Shown: piece after piece, positions 39,151 through 50,054 of the stretch
Numbering within the stretch: position 1 is the first letter of the stretch
How the letters are laid out: every line of letters begins with the position of its first letter
Assembly: GCF_000187245.1 (NCBI RefSeq)
Contig: NC_027863.1
Location: 990,735-1,054,734, forward strand
Reading direction: 5' to 3'
DNA length: 64,000 nt
From: Ogataea parapolymorpha DL-1
Lineage: Eukaryota > Ascomycota > Pichiomycetes > Pichiales > Pichiaceae
The notes under the pieces: model-generated
Databases searched by the model: none
What the model was told of the DNA's origin: nothing
Seen by the model: the letters and a program-made list of their open reading frames with translations, nothing else
Program-made: the position numbers and the translations under genes

Positions 39151-41022
39151 ATGATGCGTATCTTGATACGACGATTTAGCATTTCGCTGCATGTGCGAAA
39201 CCAGATCTCTAACCTTTCCCTTCGCCCTTATCAACAGGAATGCGTTGATACGTGTCTAAAATCGCTTGAGACTACCCGTCGAATAGCAGTTAGCCTTGCT
39301 ACCGGAGGAGGCAAAACTGTCATATTCAGTCATTTGATCGACCAGATTCCACCAAATCCAAAAACGGGACGATCGAAAACACTCATATTGGTGCATCGCA
39401 AAGAACTGGCGGACCAGGCCATTGCATCTTTGCGAAAAGTGTACCCTCAATACAAGATAGAACTGGATATGGCAAATCGCAAACCTTCACATGCACCAGA
39501 CATTGATGTCGTAGTTGCCTCAGTTCCAACTTTGAACAGGAGCGCTCAGCGGTTAGAGTCCCATGATCCCGGTGAATACAAGGCTATAGTGGTCGACGAA
39601 TGCCATCACGGCGTCGCAGACTCGTATACTAAGATACTGAAGCATTTTGGCTGCGACTCTGCCGATTGTGATATAGCGCTGCTCGGGTTTAGCGCGACAT
39701 TGTCAAGGTACGATGAGTTGCCACTTGGTCTTGTTTTTGACGAAATTGTCTATGACAAAAGTTTGGTGGACCTCATTCGAGAAGGCTATTTATCTGATTT
39801 CTCGTGGATCCAGGTTTCTGCCGGTCTCGAGCTCTCCCAGGTTTCCATCGGTAAAGATGGAGACTACAAGATGGACGAGCTGGCGAATCACGTCAACAAA
39901 GATGAAATCAACGCCCTTGTGTTCCAAAGTTACCAGCATTTTGCTGAAAAGTATCAGCTGAAATCATCCTTGTTTTTTTGCGTTAATGTTGCCCATTTGG
40001 AAAGTTTGTCGCTGCTTTTCCGCTCTAACGGTGTGAATGCACAATACGTGACAGGTAATACTTCTAAATTTGAGCGCGAAAGACTGGTAGCGGAATTTTC
40101 AAATGGGCAGCTGCCTGTTTTAATGAATTGTGGTGTGTTCACAGAAGGAACGGACATTCCTAATATTGACTCCATATTCATGGTACGTCCGACACAATCA
40201 AAAACCCTTCTTACTCAAATGGTCGGGCGTGGGCTACGGCTTCATGAGAGCAAACATAGATGCTACGTGATTGACTTTGTGGATGCACACAGAGTTGGCG
40301 TTAATTCCAATCCCACTCTGGAAGGAAAGATGAAAACTAACGGAGTCTCTTTGTTCGAAAGCGATACTGGTCGTGGAAGACAGGAGGGTCCAGAGATAGA
40401 AGATATCAAGTACATGGAGTATGACACTCTTGATGGCTACCAAAAAATCTTCGAAAAGTTTAAGGAGCAAGAAGTGGTCCAGACCGAAAATATATTTGGC
40501 AAGTTCAAGACAAGCCAGTTTCCATGGATCCAGATGAGGCGCGATGTCTGGGGACTCAACATAGGGAAGGAAGAATTTTATCAGATCAAAATATACCCCA
40601 CCGGAGCTAAGACTTTGTCACTTGTCAAAACCGTTCGTCGAGGCAAGATCAGATACCCAGAGTCTCAAAAAATTGCTGAGAAGGTGACCCTCGAGGAACT
40701 TTTTGTGGAATTTGAAAAACAACTCGAGAAATATCCTGAAAAGTATCGAAGCTTTCGCCAGACATTAATCCGCGGCGCGATCACTCAAAAACAGCGAGAT
40801 TTCATTAGAAGCGTTACTATAAATCTGGTCGATAAAAATCCCAAAATAGATAAAGCGAAATTCGTTGGATTGCTGGACAAAAAGCTTAATGGTTTGAGCA
40901 AATTTGCTGCTTCGAACTTGATTTTCGCTTACACAGTTTCGAGAACAAACGCTCTCAAGCTGTTCGTCAAGCAACAGGTTCTCCCCTCAAAAGCGCTCCA
41001 AAAATACGTAGTCTCGAGATGA
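39151..41022 (+). CDS. IRC3: Irc3-like mitochondrial DEAD/H helicase
   Basis: Encodes 623 residues. An arginine-rich presequence (MMRILIRRFSISLHVRN) is followed by an SF2 helicase: Q-like motif LRPYQQECVD, Walker A TGGGKT (51-56), DECH, SAT in GFSATL, and motif VI QMVGRGLRLH. Irc3 is a branched-DNA helicase needed for mitochondrial DNA stability. A second ATG follows the first, so the start may be three bases later. Its stop is 1 base from the convergent VPS34 stop. Confidence 0.88.
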   Translation: MMRILIRRFSISLHVRNQISNLSLRPYQQECVDTCLKSLETTRRIAVSLATGGGKTVIFSHLIDQIPPNPKTGRSKTLILVHRKELADQAIASLRKVYPQYKIELDMANRKPSHAPDIDVVVASVPTLNRSAQRLESHDPGEYKAIVVDECHHGVADSYTKILKHFGCDSADCDIALLGFSATLSRYDELPLGLVFDEIVYDKSLVDLIREGYLSDFSWIQVSAGLELSQVSIGKDGDYKMDELANHVNKDEINALVFQSYQHFAEKYQLKSSLFFCVNVAHLESLSLLFRSNGVNAQYVTGNTSKFERERLVAEFSNGQLPVLMNCGVFTEGTDIPNIDSIFMVRPTQSKTLLTQMVGRGLRLHESKHRCYVIDFVDAHRVGVNSNPTLEGKMKTNGVSLFESDTGRGRQEGPEIEDIKYMEYDTLDGYQKIFEKFKEQEVVQTENIFGKFKTSQFPWIQMRRDVWGLNIGKEEFYQIKIYPTGAKTLSLVKTVRRGKIRYPESQKIAEKVTLEELFVEFEKQLEKYPEKYRSFRQTLIRGAITQKQRDFIRSVTINLVDKNPKIDKAKFVGLLDKKLNGLSKFAASNLIFAYTVSRTNALKLFVKQQVLPSKALQKYVVSR

Positions 41023-41023
41023 T

Positions 41024-44000
41024 TCAAGCGCGCCAATACTGAGCGAGACTGTGTAATCTATCGATAACAACGGGCAAAAAGGCGTTCACACTGTCATTGA
41101 TGAGGTTTTGGAAGTGCAGCACGGCTTCCTCGTCGTTCAATTCGAGCATGAACTTTTCCTGGATTTTCCAAATGAGTTCGAACTTTTCGGTTTCGTTAGA
41201 CATCCCGTTGGTACCTGAGGTCCGTAAAACAGGGATGGACGAGTCTATCATGAGCTGGAAAATATTTAGAATCAAAGATGCATTTTTGCGCAATGTGATG
41301 TATGTGATAAAACAATAATTGCAGAACTTCTGGTAGTTTTCATTATTAAGTCCTCCCATTCCTTCTATAATCTGTATCGGCAATTTCATAAGAGGCGGAA
41401 ACGGTTTAGGATCCTGCCCTAAAATGTACCCAAAATCAGCATGGAAAAAGTAGCCATCAGTGGTCAGCAGTAAGTTCTCCAAATGACGATCGCCCACACC
41501 AAGTATGTAAGTCAGAACACAGTAGCCAGCACATGATCTAACGTAGTTGTCCATCACTTCGGGTTTGACACCCAGCGGTGCCTCAGGATCTGGATTGTAG
41601 GTCTGCAAGTAGGTGAGAATGGTCAAGTGTTTTTGAAGAATGGACGATAGGGAAGAGTTGGGAATAAACTGGATAAGTCCTTCAACGGAACCCAATGCCA
41701 TAATCTTATAAGGTTTCAACTTCATGTCCAAATTCTCATTTAAGAGTATACGCTCCACGAGAGTCATGATTTGAATCACAAACTGATCTTGTCGCAAATC
41801 GTCTCCTATCTTGTACATGATAGGGTAAGGAGGGCCTTCAATAGTTTTGAATACAATTTTTAAAGGATTCAGGCTGCTCTTGAACACGCTTGACTCCTCA
41901 GGAATAGTTCCTGTCACGTGAACACTTGGGTCTAATGGGAGCTGAACAGGTGCAAAATCCAAAAGCGACTCGTACTCTGATATGGATTTTCTTGACGACT
42001 TGAGCTTTGTGGCCTTGAACTTTTGAGCTAAAAGAGCCTTGAGTGCCTCGATTTTTTTCTGCGTCGGATCCTTCTTGAAGTCGATTTTAATTGTCTTTGA
42101 AATTGAATGTAATCTTCCTATAAGTTCCACCTGGTTTCTAAGAGTCCAAATTTTGTCTGAGCCATTTTTGCTCACTCCCAAGTTAGCAACAAAATGGAGC
42201 AAAGTCCGAAGAAATATATGCTTGACGTGATTTGCTGGAACCTGTGAGCCACGAGCAGCTTGGTCGGGAGCATACTCTGTTTGTTCGGCTGCGTTAGCTG
42301 CTCTGATATTTCCTGGTGCAAATTTATATCGTTCTCGCTCATCATCCACTTCAACCTTGAGATTCCAATAGAAGAAATTGGACAGTCTCTCGCTGTCTAT
42401 TGAGCGTTCAATCAAAAATTTTGCTAAAGGTGATTGCAACTTGGGCAATTTCTCGATTATTTTTCTTTCCGGGTTCGTTATGTTAGGATTATTGAGCAGT
42501 TTAACCACTGGGTCTTCTTCTTCGGTGTTTATTACTTGAAATTCACTGGAGTTGGTGGTGTATGTCGAGTCTTCGAAGTCTAAAAACTCAGAATTCTCTT
42601 CTGAATTGTTGTCTCCTTCACCATCATCGTCGATATCCGTCCTCGGGCTCAAGTAGTTTGCTTCATTTTTGATACACTGAACTAATTGAACCATGTACAT
42701 TTCCAAGTCGTCATCTGAAGCCAATCTAAGGCGTTCCAGCGCCATGTTTCTAACAATGTAATTTTTGTAATTTGCACTGAGCAGTTCAAGACAGTCGACA
42801 ATTTCCATCTTTTGGATAAACACATTGGAGTACGGATCGGTGTTTAAGTTGTTTATGATGACCAAAAACTCGTTCACCTCGAAATCATCCTCCCAGTCAA
42901 TACACTTGATAAAGTTAATCACGAAATTGTTGAACTCTGTATTATTTTTATTCAGGATCAGATTGTTCAACAGGAAGAACCTGTACTTCCAAATCATGTT
43001 CTTCTCCTTCTGGCTAAGTTTTTCAAAGAATTGCTTGTGCAATATCTTGGTGAGCTCGGCCCTCAATTTCAGGGTAGGCTTTATGTCTTTATCCAGCGAT
43101 GAGGATTGATGAGTTCTCTCTAATCTTCTGAATTTGCTTTCGATAGGATCCTCAATGATTTCTGATCTGTATTGGTCCGGATCAAAAATGGTTGGTCTTT
43201 TCTGTTTCTTCAAGTCCTCAAGGTTGCTTAGTTTTATCTCGTTAAATAACAACTGATCTCTATTGCTGACATTGTTTCTAGCCACTGCATTCATGACGTG
43301 GGATTCAGAGGTAGTGATGTTCAAAGTGGCATATTTGACATCAGAATAGACTATAGGAATCTCAAACTGTGCCAACTCCAAGTTGATATGCACATCCCCT
43401 GTTCTTTTGGTTATCAATAGCTGCTGTTTAAGTTTAGCGGCTTCCTTGGCATTTATCTGCTCAATTCTGCGAAACGTTAGTTGATCCAACCATTCAACAG
43501 GACTAGCTTCGCCATGTTCCCTCTGCTTAAGCTTGGCCTCCAAAATTTGCATTTGGCTCTGTTTCTGTTGATCCACCTCAGTTTTTCCGTCTGCAAAATC
43601 CACTTTCAACCTCTGATAGCCTTTCATAAGCGTGCAGTTTTCCTGGTCGAACAAGTACAATCTACATTCTCCTAGTTTGTTTTCTGAACCCGTTTTCAGC
43701 TTGTAATTGAAAAGGGATAAAACAAGAACGGCATCAAGTGGTAGTTGTGAATAGTCTATCGGTAGATGGATCCAGTTTCCACGTGACGAGTTTTTGGAAT
43801 TCCCGCCAGAGTAAGCCACACTTGTTAGAACTGGGACCGTTAGCTGCTTTCCTGAAGACTCAACATAGACATAGACGTATATCTCATTGATAGGCTGGTC
43901 CTTAAGCTTGGCCTGTATAATTCGAGAAGTGGCACTCTGCTTCTCAAGTGAGAGAAATTGCGCAATCCTTTGGGTGTAATCGTTGAGTCCATTTATTCGA

Positions 44001-44074
44001 AACCTAATCGGCAGCTTCAAATCCTTTGAAAGACAAAAGCTGACCGAGTTCTGACTCTTAGAGTCGTAGTTCAT
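41024..44074 (-). CDS. VPS34: Vps34, phosphatidylinositol 3-kinase
   Basis: Encodes 1016 residues (875 in Saccharomyces). It has an N-terminal C2 domain, a helical PIK domain with acidic low-complexity inserts at about 495-555, and a kinase domain. The kinase has KVGDD-type KIGDDLRQDQ, the catalytic GVGDRHLENLL and DFGYILGQDPKPFPP, and it ends LAQYWRA like other Vps34 proteins. Role: makes PI3P for autophagy and vacuolar sorting. The start was set at the ATG 44074, giving an N-terminus like that of yeast Vps34; the frame runs 17 codons further to a TTG. Confidence 0.96.
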   Translation of the reverse strand: MNYDSKSQNSVSFCLSKDLKLPIRFRINGLNDYTQRIAQFLSLEKQSATSRIIQAKLKDQPINEIYVYVYVESSGKQLTVPVLTSVAYSGGNSKNSSRGNWIHLPIDYSQLPLDAVLVLSLFNYKLKTGSENKLGECRLYLFDQENCTLMKGYQRLKVDFADGKTEVDQQKQSQMQILEAKLKQREHGEASPVEWLDQLTFRRIEQINAKEAAKLKQQLLITKRTGDVHINLELAQFEIPIVYSDVKYATLNITTSESHVMNAVARNNVSNRDQLLFNEIKLSNLEDLKKQKRPTIFDPDQYRSEIIEDPIESKFRRLERTHQSSSLDKDIKPTLKLRAELTKILHKQFFEKLSQKEKNMIWKYRFFLLNNLILNKNNTEFNNFVINFIKCIDWEDDFEVNEFLVIINNLNTDPYSNVFIQKMEIVDCLELLSANYKNYIVRNMALERLRLASDDDLEMYMVQLVQCIKNEANYLSPRTDIDDDGEGDNNSEENSEFLDFEDSTYTTNSSEFQVINTEEEDPVVKLLNNPNITNPERKIIEKLPKLQSPLAKFLIERSIDSERLSNFFYWNLKVEVDDERERYKFAPGNIRAANAAEQTEYAPDQAARGSQVPANHVKHIFLRTLLHFVANLGVSKNGSDKIWTLRNQVELIGRLHSISKTIKIDFKKDPTQKKIEALKALLAQKFKATKLKSSRKSISEYESLLDFAPVQLPLDPSVHVTGTIPEESSVFKSSLNPLKIVFKTIEGPPYPIMYKIGDDLRQDQFVIQIMTLVERILLNENLDMKLKPYKIMALGSVEGLIQFIPNSSLSSILQKHLTILTYLQTYNPDPEAPLGVKPEVMDNYVRSCAGYCVLTYILGVGDRHLENLLLTTDGYFFHADFGYILGQDPKPFPPLMKLPIQIIEGMGGLNNENYQKFCNYCFITYITLRKNASLILNIFQLMIDSSIPVLRTSGTNGMSNETEKFELIWKIQEKFMLELNDEEAVLHFQNLINDSVNAFLPVVIDRLHSLAQYWRA

Positions 44075-44317
44075 AGATACACTAATTTCAGAAAATAGCT
44101 TAAGGTGAATTCTAAATAGGCACAAAAAATAAACAGTTGCACAGCCTTATGATTTTAGATGTGTAGTTCGGATGCTAATGTAATCAGTGCTGGACCCTTC
44201 CTAATCTAAACCACCGGCAAGAATGCAGGCAAATCTAAGATTTACGCCAACAACAGTAGCACCGTCATTTCAATTACTCCATTACACTAAACTTATTATC
44301 ATTAATAGGACACGGTA

Positions 44318-45727
44318 TTAAACGTCAACTTTTTCGTCTTTTGGAAGCGGAACAGCGTCAGCGTCGAGTTCGTTGGACTTGGTGGCCTTGGTACCTGGAA
44401 TACTTCTGACAGATCTCACTGGCTCCGGGATATAGACCCTGGAGTCCTGGTAAGTAAATTCGCCGATTTGAGCAGCATCAGTACCCAGCTCCTCTTCCTC
44501 CTCGCTCAATCTGATCTTAAGGAATGGAATTCTGTTAAGAACTAGCAGCAGGATGGAAGTGACAACAAAAGACCATGCGTCGATGGAGACATTGGCTGCC
44601 AGTTGGTAGCCGAGCTGCTTGTAGTGGTGGTTGAGCCATCCTCCCTCACCAGAGACACCATAGTCAGTAGCGATGATGTAGTTTGCAGCAAACAGACCGG
44701 TCAGCACAGAACCAGTGAATCCACCAACTCCGTGAAGACACCAAACATCCAGACCGTCGTCAATTCCAATCATGTTCTTGATGTCAACCGAGTAGTTGCA
44801 AGCAATTGCAGTCAGAGCACCGATTGGAACGGCAAAGTAAACAGGCACGAAACCAGCTGCCGGAGTGATACCAACAAGACCAGCAACGGCACCAGAGCAC
44901 ATTCCGACGGTGGTCCATTTACGGCCGCATCTGAAGTAGTCGAGGAACATCCAAGCAAGGCCACCGCAAGCAGCAGCAAGGTTGGTGTTAACACAGGCGT
45001 AAAATCCTCTGATGGAGGCATCTCCGGAAGATCCTCCGTTGAATCCAAACCATCCGAACCACAGGAAAACGGTACCTAGGACAACACTGGTAACAGAATG
45101 AGGTCTGTACTTAGGCAAGTTGGAGCCAGCAACAGGGTCGTGTCTTTTACCACATATCAAAGCGTAGGCCAAGGCCCCGAAACCAGAAGCCTGGTGGACT
45201 GGTCCTCCACCGGCAAAGTCGTAAGCACCGAGTTTTGCAAGCCAGCCGTTAGCGTTCCATGTCCACATAGCACAAGGGCAGTAAACGACAGTCATCCAGA
45301 GAAACAGGAACACCATCATTGGGCCCAGTCTAGCTCTCTCGCATGCACCACCGAGCATAATGCATCCGGTAATCATGGCAAACATTCCCTGGAAAAAGCA
45401 GAAAACAATGTCCGGCACAGTAGTCAGTGCGTTAGAATCACCAAGAACTTTCATCAGGCAAAAATTGTCCAAAGACCCTAAAAACACAGATGAGTTGGTA
45501 CCGAAAGTAAGCGAGTACCCCCAGAAGAACCATTGGAAGGAAATTAAACAAATAGCCATGAGCGATGCCCACAACAGAGAAAGAGCGTGTTTCTTTCTAG
45601 ATAGCCCAGAGTACAGCAGTCCAACACCAGGAATCATAATCCAGACCAGCACACCACTGACCATGACCCAGACCATGTCGGCCTTGTCATAGTCTGCAGC
45701 GAGGTCCTCAGTCATTGAGTCTTTCAT
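44318..45727 (-). CDS. Mep/Amt ammonium transporter, twin-histidine type
   Basis: Encodes 469 residues with eleven membrane helices. Family motifs include DFAGGGPVHQASG with His178 and WCLHGVGG with His332. Having His at both positions resembles Mep2 and Amt proteins; Mep1/Mep3 carry Glu at the first. The cytosolic tail is about 60 residues and charged. Role: uptake of ammonium at the plasma membrane; Mep2-type members can also signal filamentation. Tandem GATAAG sites lie upstream, as expected for nitrogen catabolite control. Confidence 0.93.
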   Translation of the reverse strand: MKDSMTEDLAADYDKADMVWVMVSGVLVWIMIPGVGLLYSGLSRKKHALSLLWASLMAICLISFQWFFWGYSLTFGTNSSVFLGSLDNFCLMKVLGDSNALTTVPDIVFCFFQGMFAMITGCIMLGGACERARLGPMMVFLFLWMTVVYCPCAMWTWNANGWLAKLGAYDFAGGGPVHQASGFGALAYALICGKRHDPVAGSNLPKYRPHSVTSVVLGTVFLWFGWFGFNGGSSGDASIRGFYACVNTNLAAACGGLAWMFLDYFRCGRKWTTVGMCSGAVAGLVGITPAAGFVPVYFAVPIGALTAIACNYSVDIKNMIGIDDGLDVWCLHGVGGFTGSVLTGLFAANYIIATDYGVSGEGGWLNHHYKQLGYQLAANVSIDAWSFVVTSILLLVLNRIPFLKIRLSEEEEELGTDAAQIGEFTYQDSRVYIPEPVRSVRSIPGTKATKSNELDADAVPLPKDEKVDV

Positions 45728-46134
45728 CGTTGCAAAAAATGAGTAGTATCGATTAGACGAGAAAATCTGCGCATCTCGAGATATTTATATTCATAAAAGC
45801 GGGTCTATTGTCTAGGGATGGCAGTTTCGTTGCGCCGGAAAGCTCTCGTAGCTGCGAATGTAATCTCCAGCCACCAATATCTCTCCAAGAAGCCCGGTTC
45901 GAGATAATTTAATGTGATTGGCTGTTTATGCACTTATCAAGGTACTTATCTACATCTCCGACTATTATTTCATGCATCTCTATTGTATCCTGCGCTGATA
46001 AAAATATATTCGTGCGAAAACCATCTTTTCCTGCTGCACCGACAAAAACGCACGATTGTACGGCAGCATGAAGGAGGACGGTATGAATTCTCAAGCATGC
46101 GCTTGAGTCAACTCTGCACACTTGACTGACTCAT
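45728..46134. promoter_or_regulatory. Promoter region of the ammonium transporter with GATAAG sites
   Basis: No gene is seen in this 407-base stretch. On the minus strand two GATAAG sites (CTTATC at 45933-45938 and 45945-45950) stand 12 bases apart, about 210 bases before the start. A further GATAA is at 45997-46001 and one GATAAT at 45903-45908. A TATAAATA box lies at 45782-45789. GATA factors (Gln3/Gat1 class) bind such sites in yeast nitrogen genes; binding here is inferred. Confidence 0.6.
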
Positions 46135-47442
46135 TTAGCTTTCGAAACGTACGCTCTTACGTCGAGGCTTCACAAATTGTTCCGGGACTTCAAGCTGAAT
46201 AGGGGTCTCCGTTTCGCTATCGTCAGAGTCAAGAGACATCTCGACAAGCATTTCCCGAATTTGGTCCCTGTTGTACTTGATAATTCCCTCCCCAAACGAG
46301 TTTCCTGAAGACGTGAAGGATGCGTTACGCTGCTTGCGCGCTTTCCCAGGGACACGTAGTGGGACGGGAGCCGTAATTTTTTCCATCGAAGAATTGTCCG
46401 AACTCGAGCATGCAGAACCTGTTTCGTGTGGCTCTCCAGCTACAAGCTTCTCCGAGCTTTTGATGTTGCGCATGCTAGACACTATGATTATCTTCTTTTC
46501 AATCTTCAGATTGTTCGTATGAATGGGTTTTCTGTAGGACTCCAAATGTCTCTGTTTTGTCAGTCTCACGTTATGCTCGTCAACAACATCAATACGGAAA
46601 TCCTCGTAGTCATGAGCAATGCTTGTTTCGAACGGTGCAATTGAGCAATTGATCTCGCCAAATGGATCAGCCAAGTAGCTCGTCAACGGATAAATACCAT
46701 TGTTGTAATTGTTGAGCTTGAATATTGATATGCAGTCTAGGTATTCGTCTTTCGACATTCTAAAATCTTTAAAGCACGCGGTCGTTTCCTCATAAAGTGT
46801 CGTAAAATCAATATCGCGTCCCAGAAATTCGTCCCGTTGTTCTGCTACCACATTGCGCATGCTCATGTAGCCATCCTTCAGTTCTGGGTAGTAAAATAGT
46901 TGCAAGCTAACATAAAGCGCACAGTGCGCCAGCTCTAAACTCTTCTCGTGGATCGCCTTCTTGAAATTTGTCCATCGGTCGTACAACAAGACAAGTTTCT
47001 CTCCTCGAGAGTTCATGATCTGGTTGGTCATTCCTTTGTTGGTTGGCTGGTGATTAAGGAGGCTGTGGCAGAAGTCAAGCTTTCTGCAGTTTTGCGAGCA
47101 CCAGCCAGAGCTGCAATCTCCGCAATCCAGCCCGCTCATGAATCGAGCATGTTTCTGATCTGAAATATCATGGGCTTCCTTGTCCCTGAGTCTACCTTTA
47201 TCGTAGACCTTCAAAGTTTCACCACAGTAACTGCAGCACTTGCCAACCTCTATGAGCTTGACCAGATCAAAAGGCGGTATAAGAATATAAGGGGCCTCTA
47301 GATATAGCGTACCGAGATTAGTCATATCATGTTTCAACACAATTGCCCCTTTAGAAACCTTTAGATTCGAGTTCTTGGGAATATGTTTCACCAAAAACTC
47401 GATCCCAGGCTTCTTGTACGACGGGGGCTTGTCGATCACCAT
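46135..47442 (-). CDS. Divergent SET/MYND (SMYD-like) protein
   Basis: Encodes 435 residues. The start VSKGAIVLKHDMTNLGTLYLEAPYI is shaped like the N-terminal part of a SET domain. A Cys/His-rich insert follows (CCSYCGETL, then CGDCSSGWCSQNCRKLDFCH), like a MYND finger. Near 270-340 the fragments EINCSIAPF and IIVSSMRNIKSSEKLV occupy places where active SET proteins have NHSCxPN and RDIKKGEEL, so catalytic residues seem eroded. The C-terminus is phosphosite-rich and basic. It may be a Set5/Set6 relative. The ATG at 47442 was chosen; a non-ATG frame continues upstream. Confidence 0.6.
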   Translation of the reverse strand: MVIDKPPSYKKPGIEFLVKHIPKNSNLKVSKGAIVLKHDMTNLGTLYLEAPYILIPPFDLVKLIEVGKCCSYCGETLKVYDKGRLRDKEAHDISDQKHARFMSGLDCGDCSSGWCSQNCRKLDFCHSLLNHQPTNKGMTNQIMNSRGEKLVLLYDRWTNFKKAIHEKSLELAHCALYVSLQLFYYPELKDGYMSMRNVVAEQRDEFLGRDIDFTTLYEETTACFKDFRMSKDEYLDCISIFKLNNYNNGIYPLTSYLADPFGEINCSIAPFETSIAHDYEDFRIDVVDEHNVRLTKQRHLESYRKPIHTNNLKIEKKIIIVSSMRNIKSSEKLVAGEPHETGSACSSSDNSSMEKITAPVPLRVPGKARKQRNASFTSSGNSFGEGIIKYNRDQIREMLVEMSLDSDDSETETPIQLEVPEQFVKPRRKSVRFES

Positions 47443-47769
47443 ATAATGGGGAAAGATTGTTGGTGACGAAATTCGCTCGTGCGATTGATTCTTCCTTTGC
47501 CTCTGTAAAACACACCTTTGCACTGGTTGTTGAATTTTGCGTTAGCACGGTTAGCCTCCCAACAGGCGACACAGCCTGTTTAGCGGACAGCAAGGCAGTT
47601 GAGTTTCCCAATACAGAAATTCTTGTCCTGGACATAATCCTATTGGTCAATGGCGGTCGAGTATCTTCCGAGGCAATATGTGGGGTCCGCTGATTGCACC
47701 GCCCATTGCGTACTTTTTTTCGCTATATAAGTCGCCCTGTTTGCCCAACTAATCTTCATCAATCCAATT
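47443..47769. promoter_or_regulatory. Divergent SET-like / THI4 promoter
   Basis: A 327-base gap between divergent starts. A TATATAA box at 47724-47730 sits 40 bases before the THI4 exon 1 start, so the THI4 leader is probably short. No other gene is seen; small open frames on the minus strand here overlap the SET gene's leader and look like chance. Confidence 0.5.
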
Positions 47770-48930
<1,161 letters not shown>

Positions 48931-49057
48931 TCGACCCCTCTTGCTGAACTCTTTGTTCATATACTGTTCTTTGTCTGTCTGTCAAGTTTGATTTTATAGT
49001 GAGTGTTGCCAGAATGAACTCCCCCCAGTTTTGCCGAATGTGCCATTAAACCTTACA

Positions 49058-49089
49058 AATTCCTAAATTCCTAAATTCCTAAACTCCTA
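49058..49089. repeat. Four tandem copies of an 8-base unit
   Basis: The unit AAATTCCT is repeated at 49058-49065, 49066-49073 and 49074-49081; the fourth copy (49082-49089) has one T-to-C change. It lies between the converging THI4 and GST genes. Confidence 0.9.
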
Positions 49090-49100
49090 TATCTACGTTG

Positions 49101-49733
49101 CTATTCTTTTTTCTTGGATGCAGGTGTGATACCTTTCAAGGACTCTCCAACTACTGGCTCCGTTTTCAACTGACCTAACCATCTTTCAATACCAGGATGT
49201 TCTTTGACCCAGGACTCATCCCAAAGACCGCTGTAGGCACCCTTGACAAATTCGGAAGCGTACAAATCGGCTAGCGTGGCCTCGTCCCCAACAAGATACT
49301 TGGTTTTTGCTAGTTGTTTCTCGATGAGACCTGCCAACTTTTCGAGCCTCTCAATACCACTCTGTATCTGCTCAGCGTTGTAAGGTAAGATTCCCACAGT
49401 TGGCAAGGCCCAGTCGCACAGAGCTGGCATAAACTCTGTGTTGAAGAAGGAGAGCCATTGCCACACTTTCGCCTCCTCTTTAGCATCTTTTCCGTACCAA
49501 TTGTATTTCTTTGGCGAGATTTCAGTGATATATTTGATAATGGCCAGATTTTCAGTCAGGTGGAAGCCGTCGGCTCCTAAGTAAGCAGGACATTTCTTCA
49601 GAGGAAATTGATCCTCAAATTCGGGAGCACTTCTATCTTTAATCTCAATGTCGAGTCCAGTGTATTTGATCAGAGAAACCAAAAATGAGCTTCTTGGTGA
49701 GCTTGGTAAAGTGTAAAGTGTTCCGAGAGGCAT
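49101..49733 (-). CDS. GST related to the N-terminal domain of eEF1B-gamma
   Basis: Encodes 210 residues. The thioredoxin-like half has GTLYTLPSSPRS, FPLKKCPAYLGADGF and LTENLAIIKYI; the helical half has ILPYNAEQIQSG and LADLYASEF. These resemble the GST domain of eEF1B-gamma (Tef4/Cam1), but the C-terminal EF1G domain is missing and the protein ends in KKKE. It may be a stand-alone glutathione transferase derived from that lineage. The Ser near residue 11-12 could activate glutathione; activity is not proven. Confidence 0.75.
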   Translation of the reverse strand: MPLGTLYTLPSSPRSSFLVSLIKYTGLDIEIKDRSAPEFEDQFPLKKCPAYLGADGFHLTENLAIIKYITEISPKKYNWYGKDAKEEAKVWQWLSFFNTEFMPALCDWALPTVGILPYNAEQIQSGIERLEKLAGLIEKQLAKTKYLVGDEATLADLYASEFVKGAYSGLWDESWVKEHPGIERWLGQLKTEPVVGESLKGITPASKKKE

Positions 49734-50054
49734 ACTTAGAAAGTGCGTACTTTGAAAACGATGTCAGATTGATTATCTGGAGTATTTAAATCTGCTGTTA
49801 CGATTTTCTAGAACATCCCCTAACTTGCTCCATAAAGAATCTAAAATGTCAAAGTAAAAAGGCCATCTTGAACTTTCTTGGCTACAAGTACTTACAGTCT
49901 TGGCGCAAATGTTTGTATACGCTTATGGACGTTGTTTGCTCTGAGATGATGCTCTGCAATGCTCTTCAAACATAACAATCATTTCTCGGTGCGACATGCA
50001 GGGTGTTGTGGTGTAGAGAGGAAAAAAATATTTAGGAATTAAAATTATCAGGAC
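49734..50054. promoter_or_regulatory. Divergent GST / LRP1 promoter with stress-type motifs
   Basis: No gene is seen in this 321-base gap. TTCTAGAA at 49806-49813 is an inverted TTC/GAA pair like a minimal heat-shock element, and CCCCT at 49817-49821 matches the stress-response element. Both lie about 75-90 bases before the GST start. Short motifs like these occur by chance, so regulation is only suggested. Confidence 0.35.

Noticed and set aside
47351..47650. Minus-strand frame of 99 codons overlapping the SET-like gene start
   Set aside because: I looked for an intron joining it to the SET-like gene but found no donor/branch/acceptor set giving a conserved product.
49058..49089. CRISPR-like short repeats
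   Set aside because: The units are 8 bases with no spacers in a eukaryotic genome; this is a simple tandem repeat.
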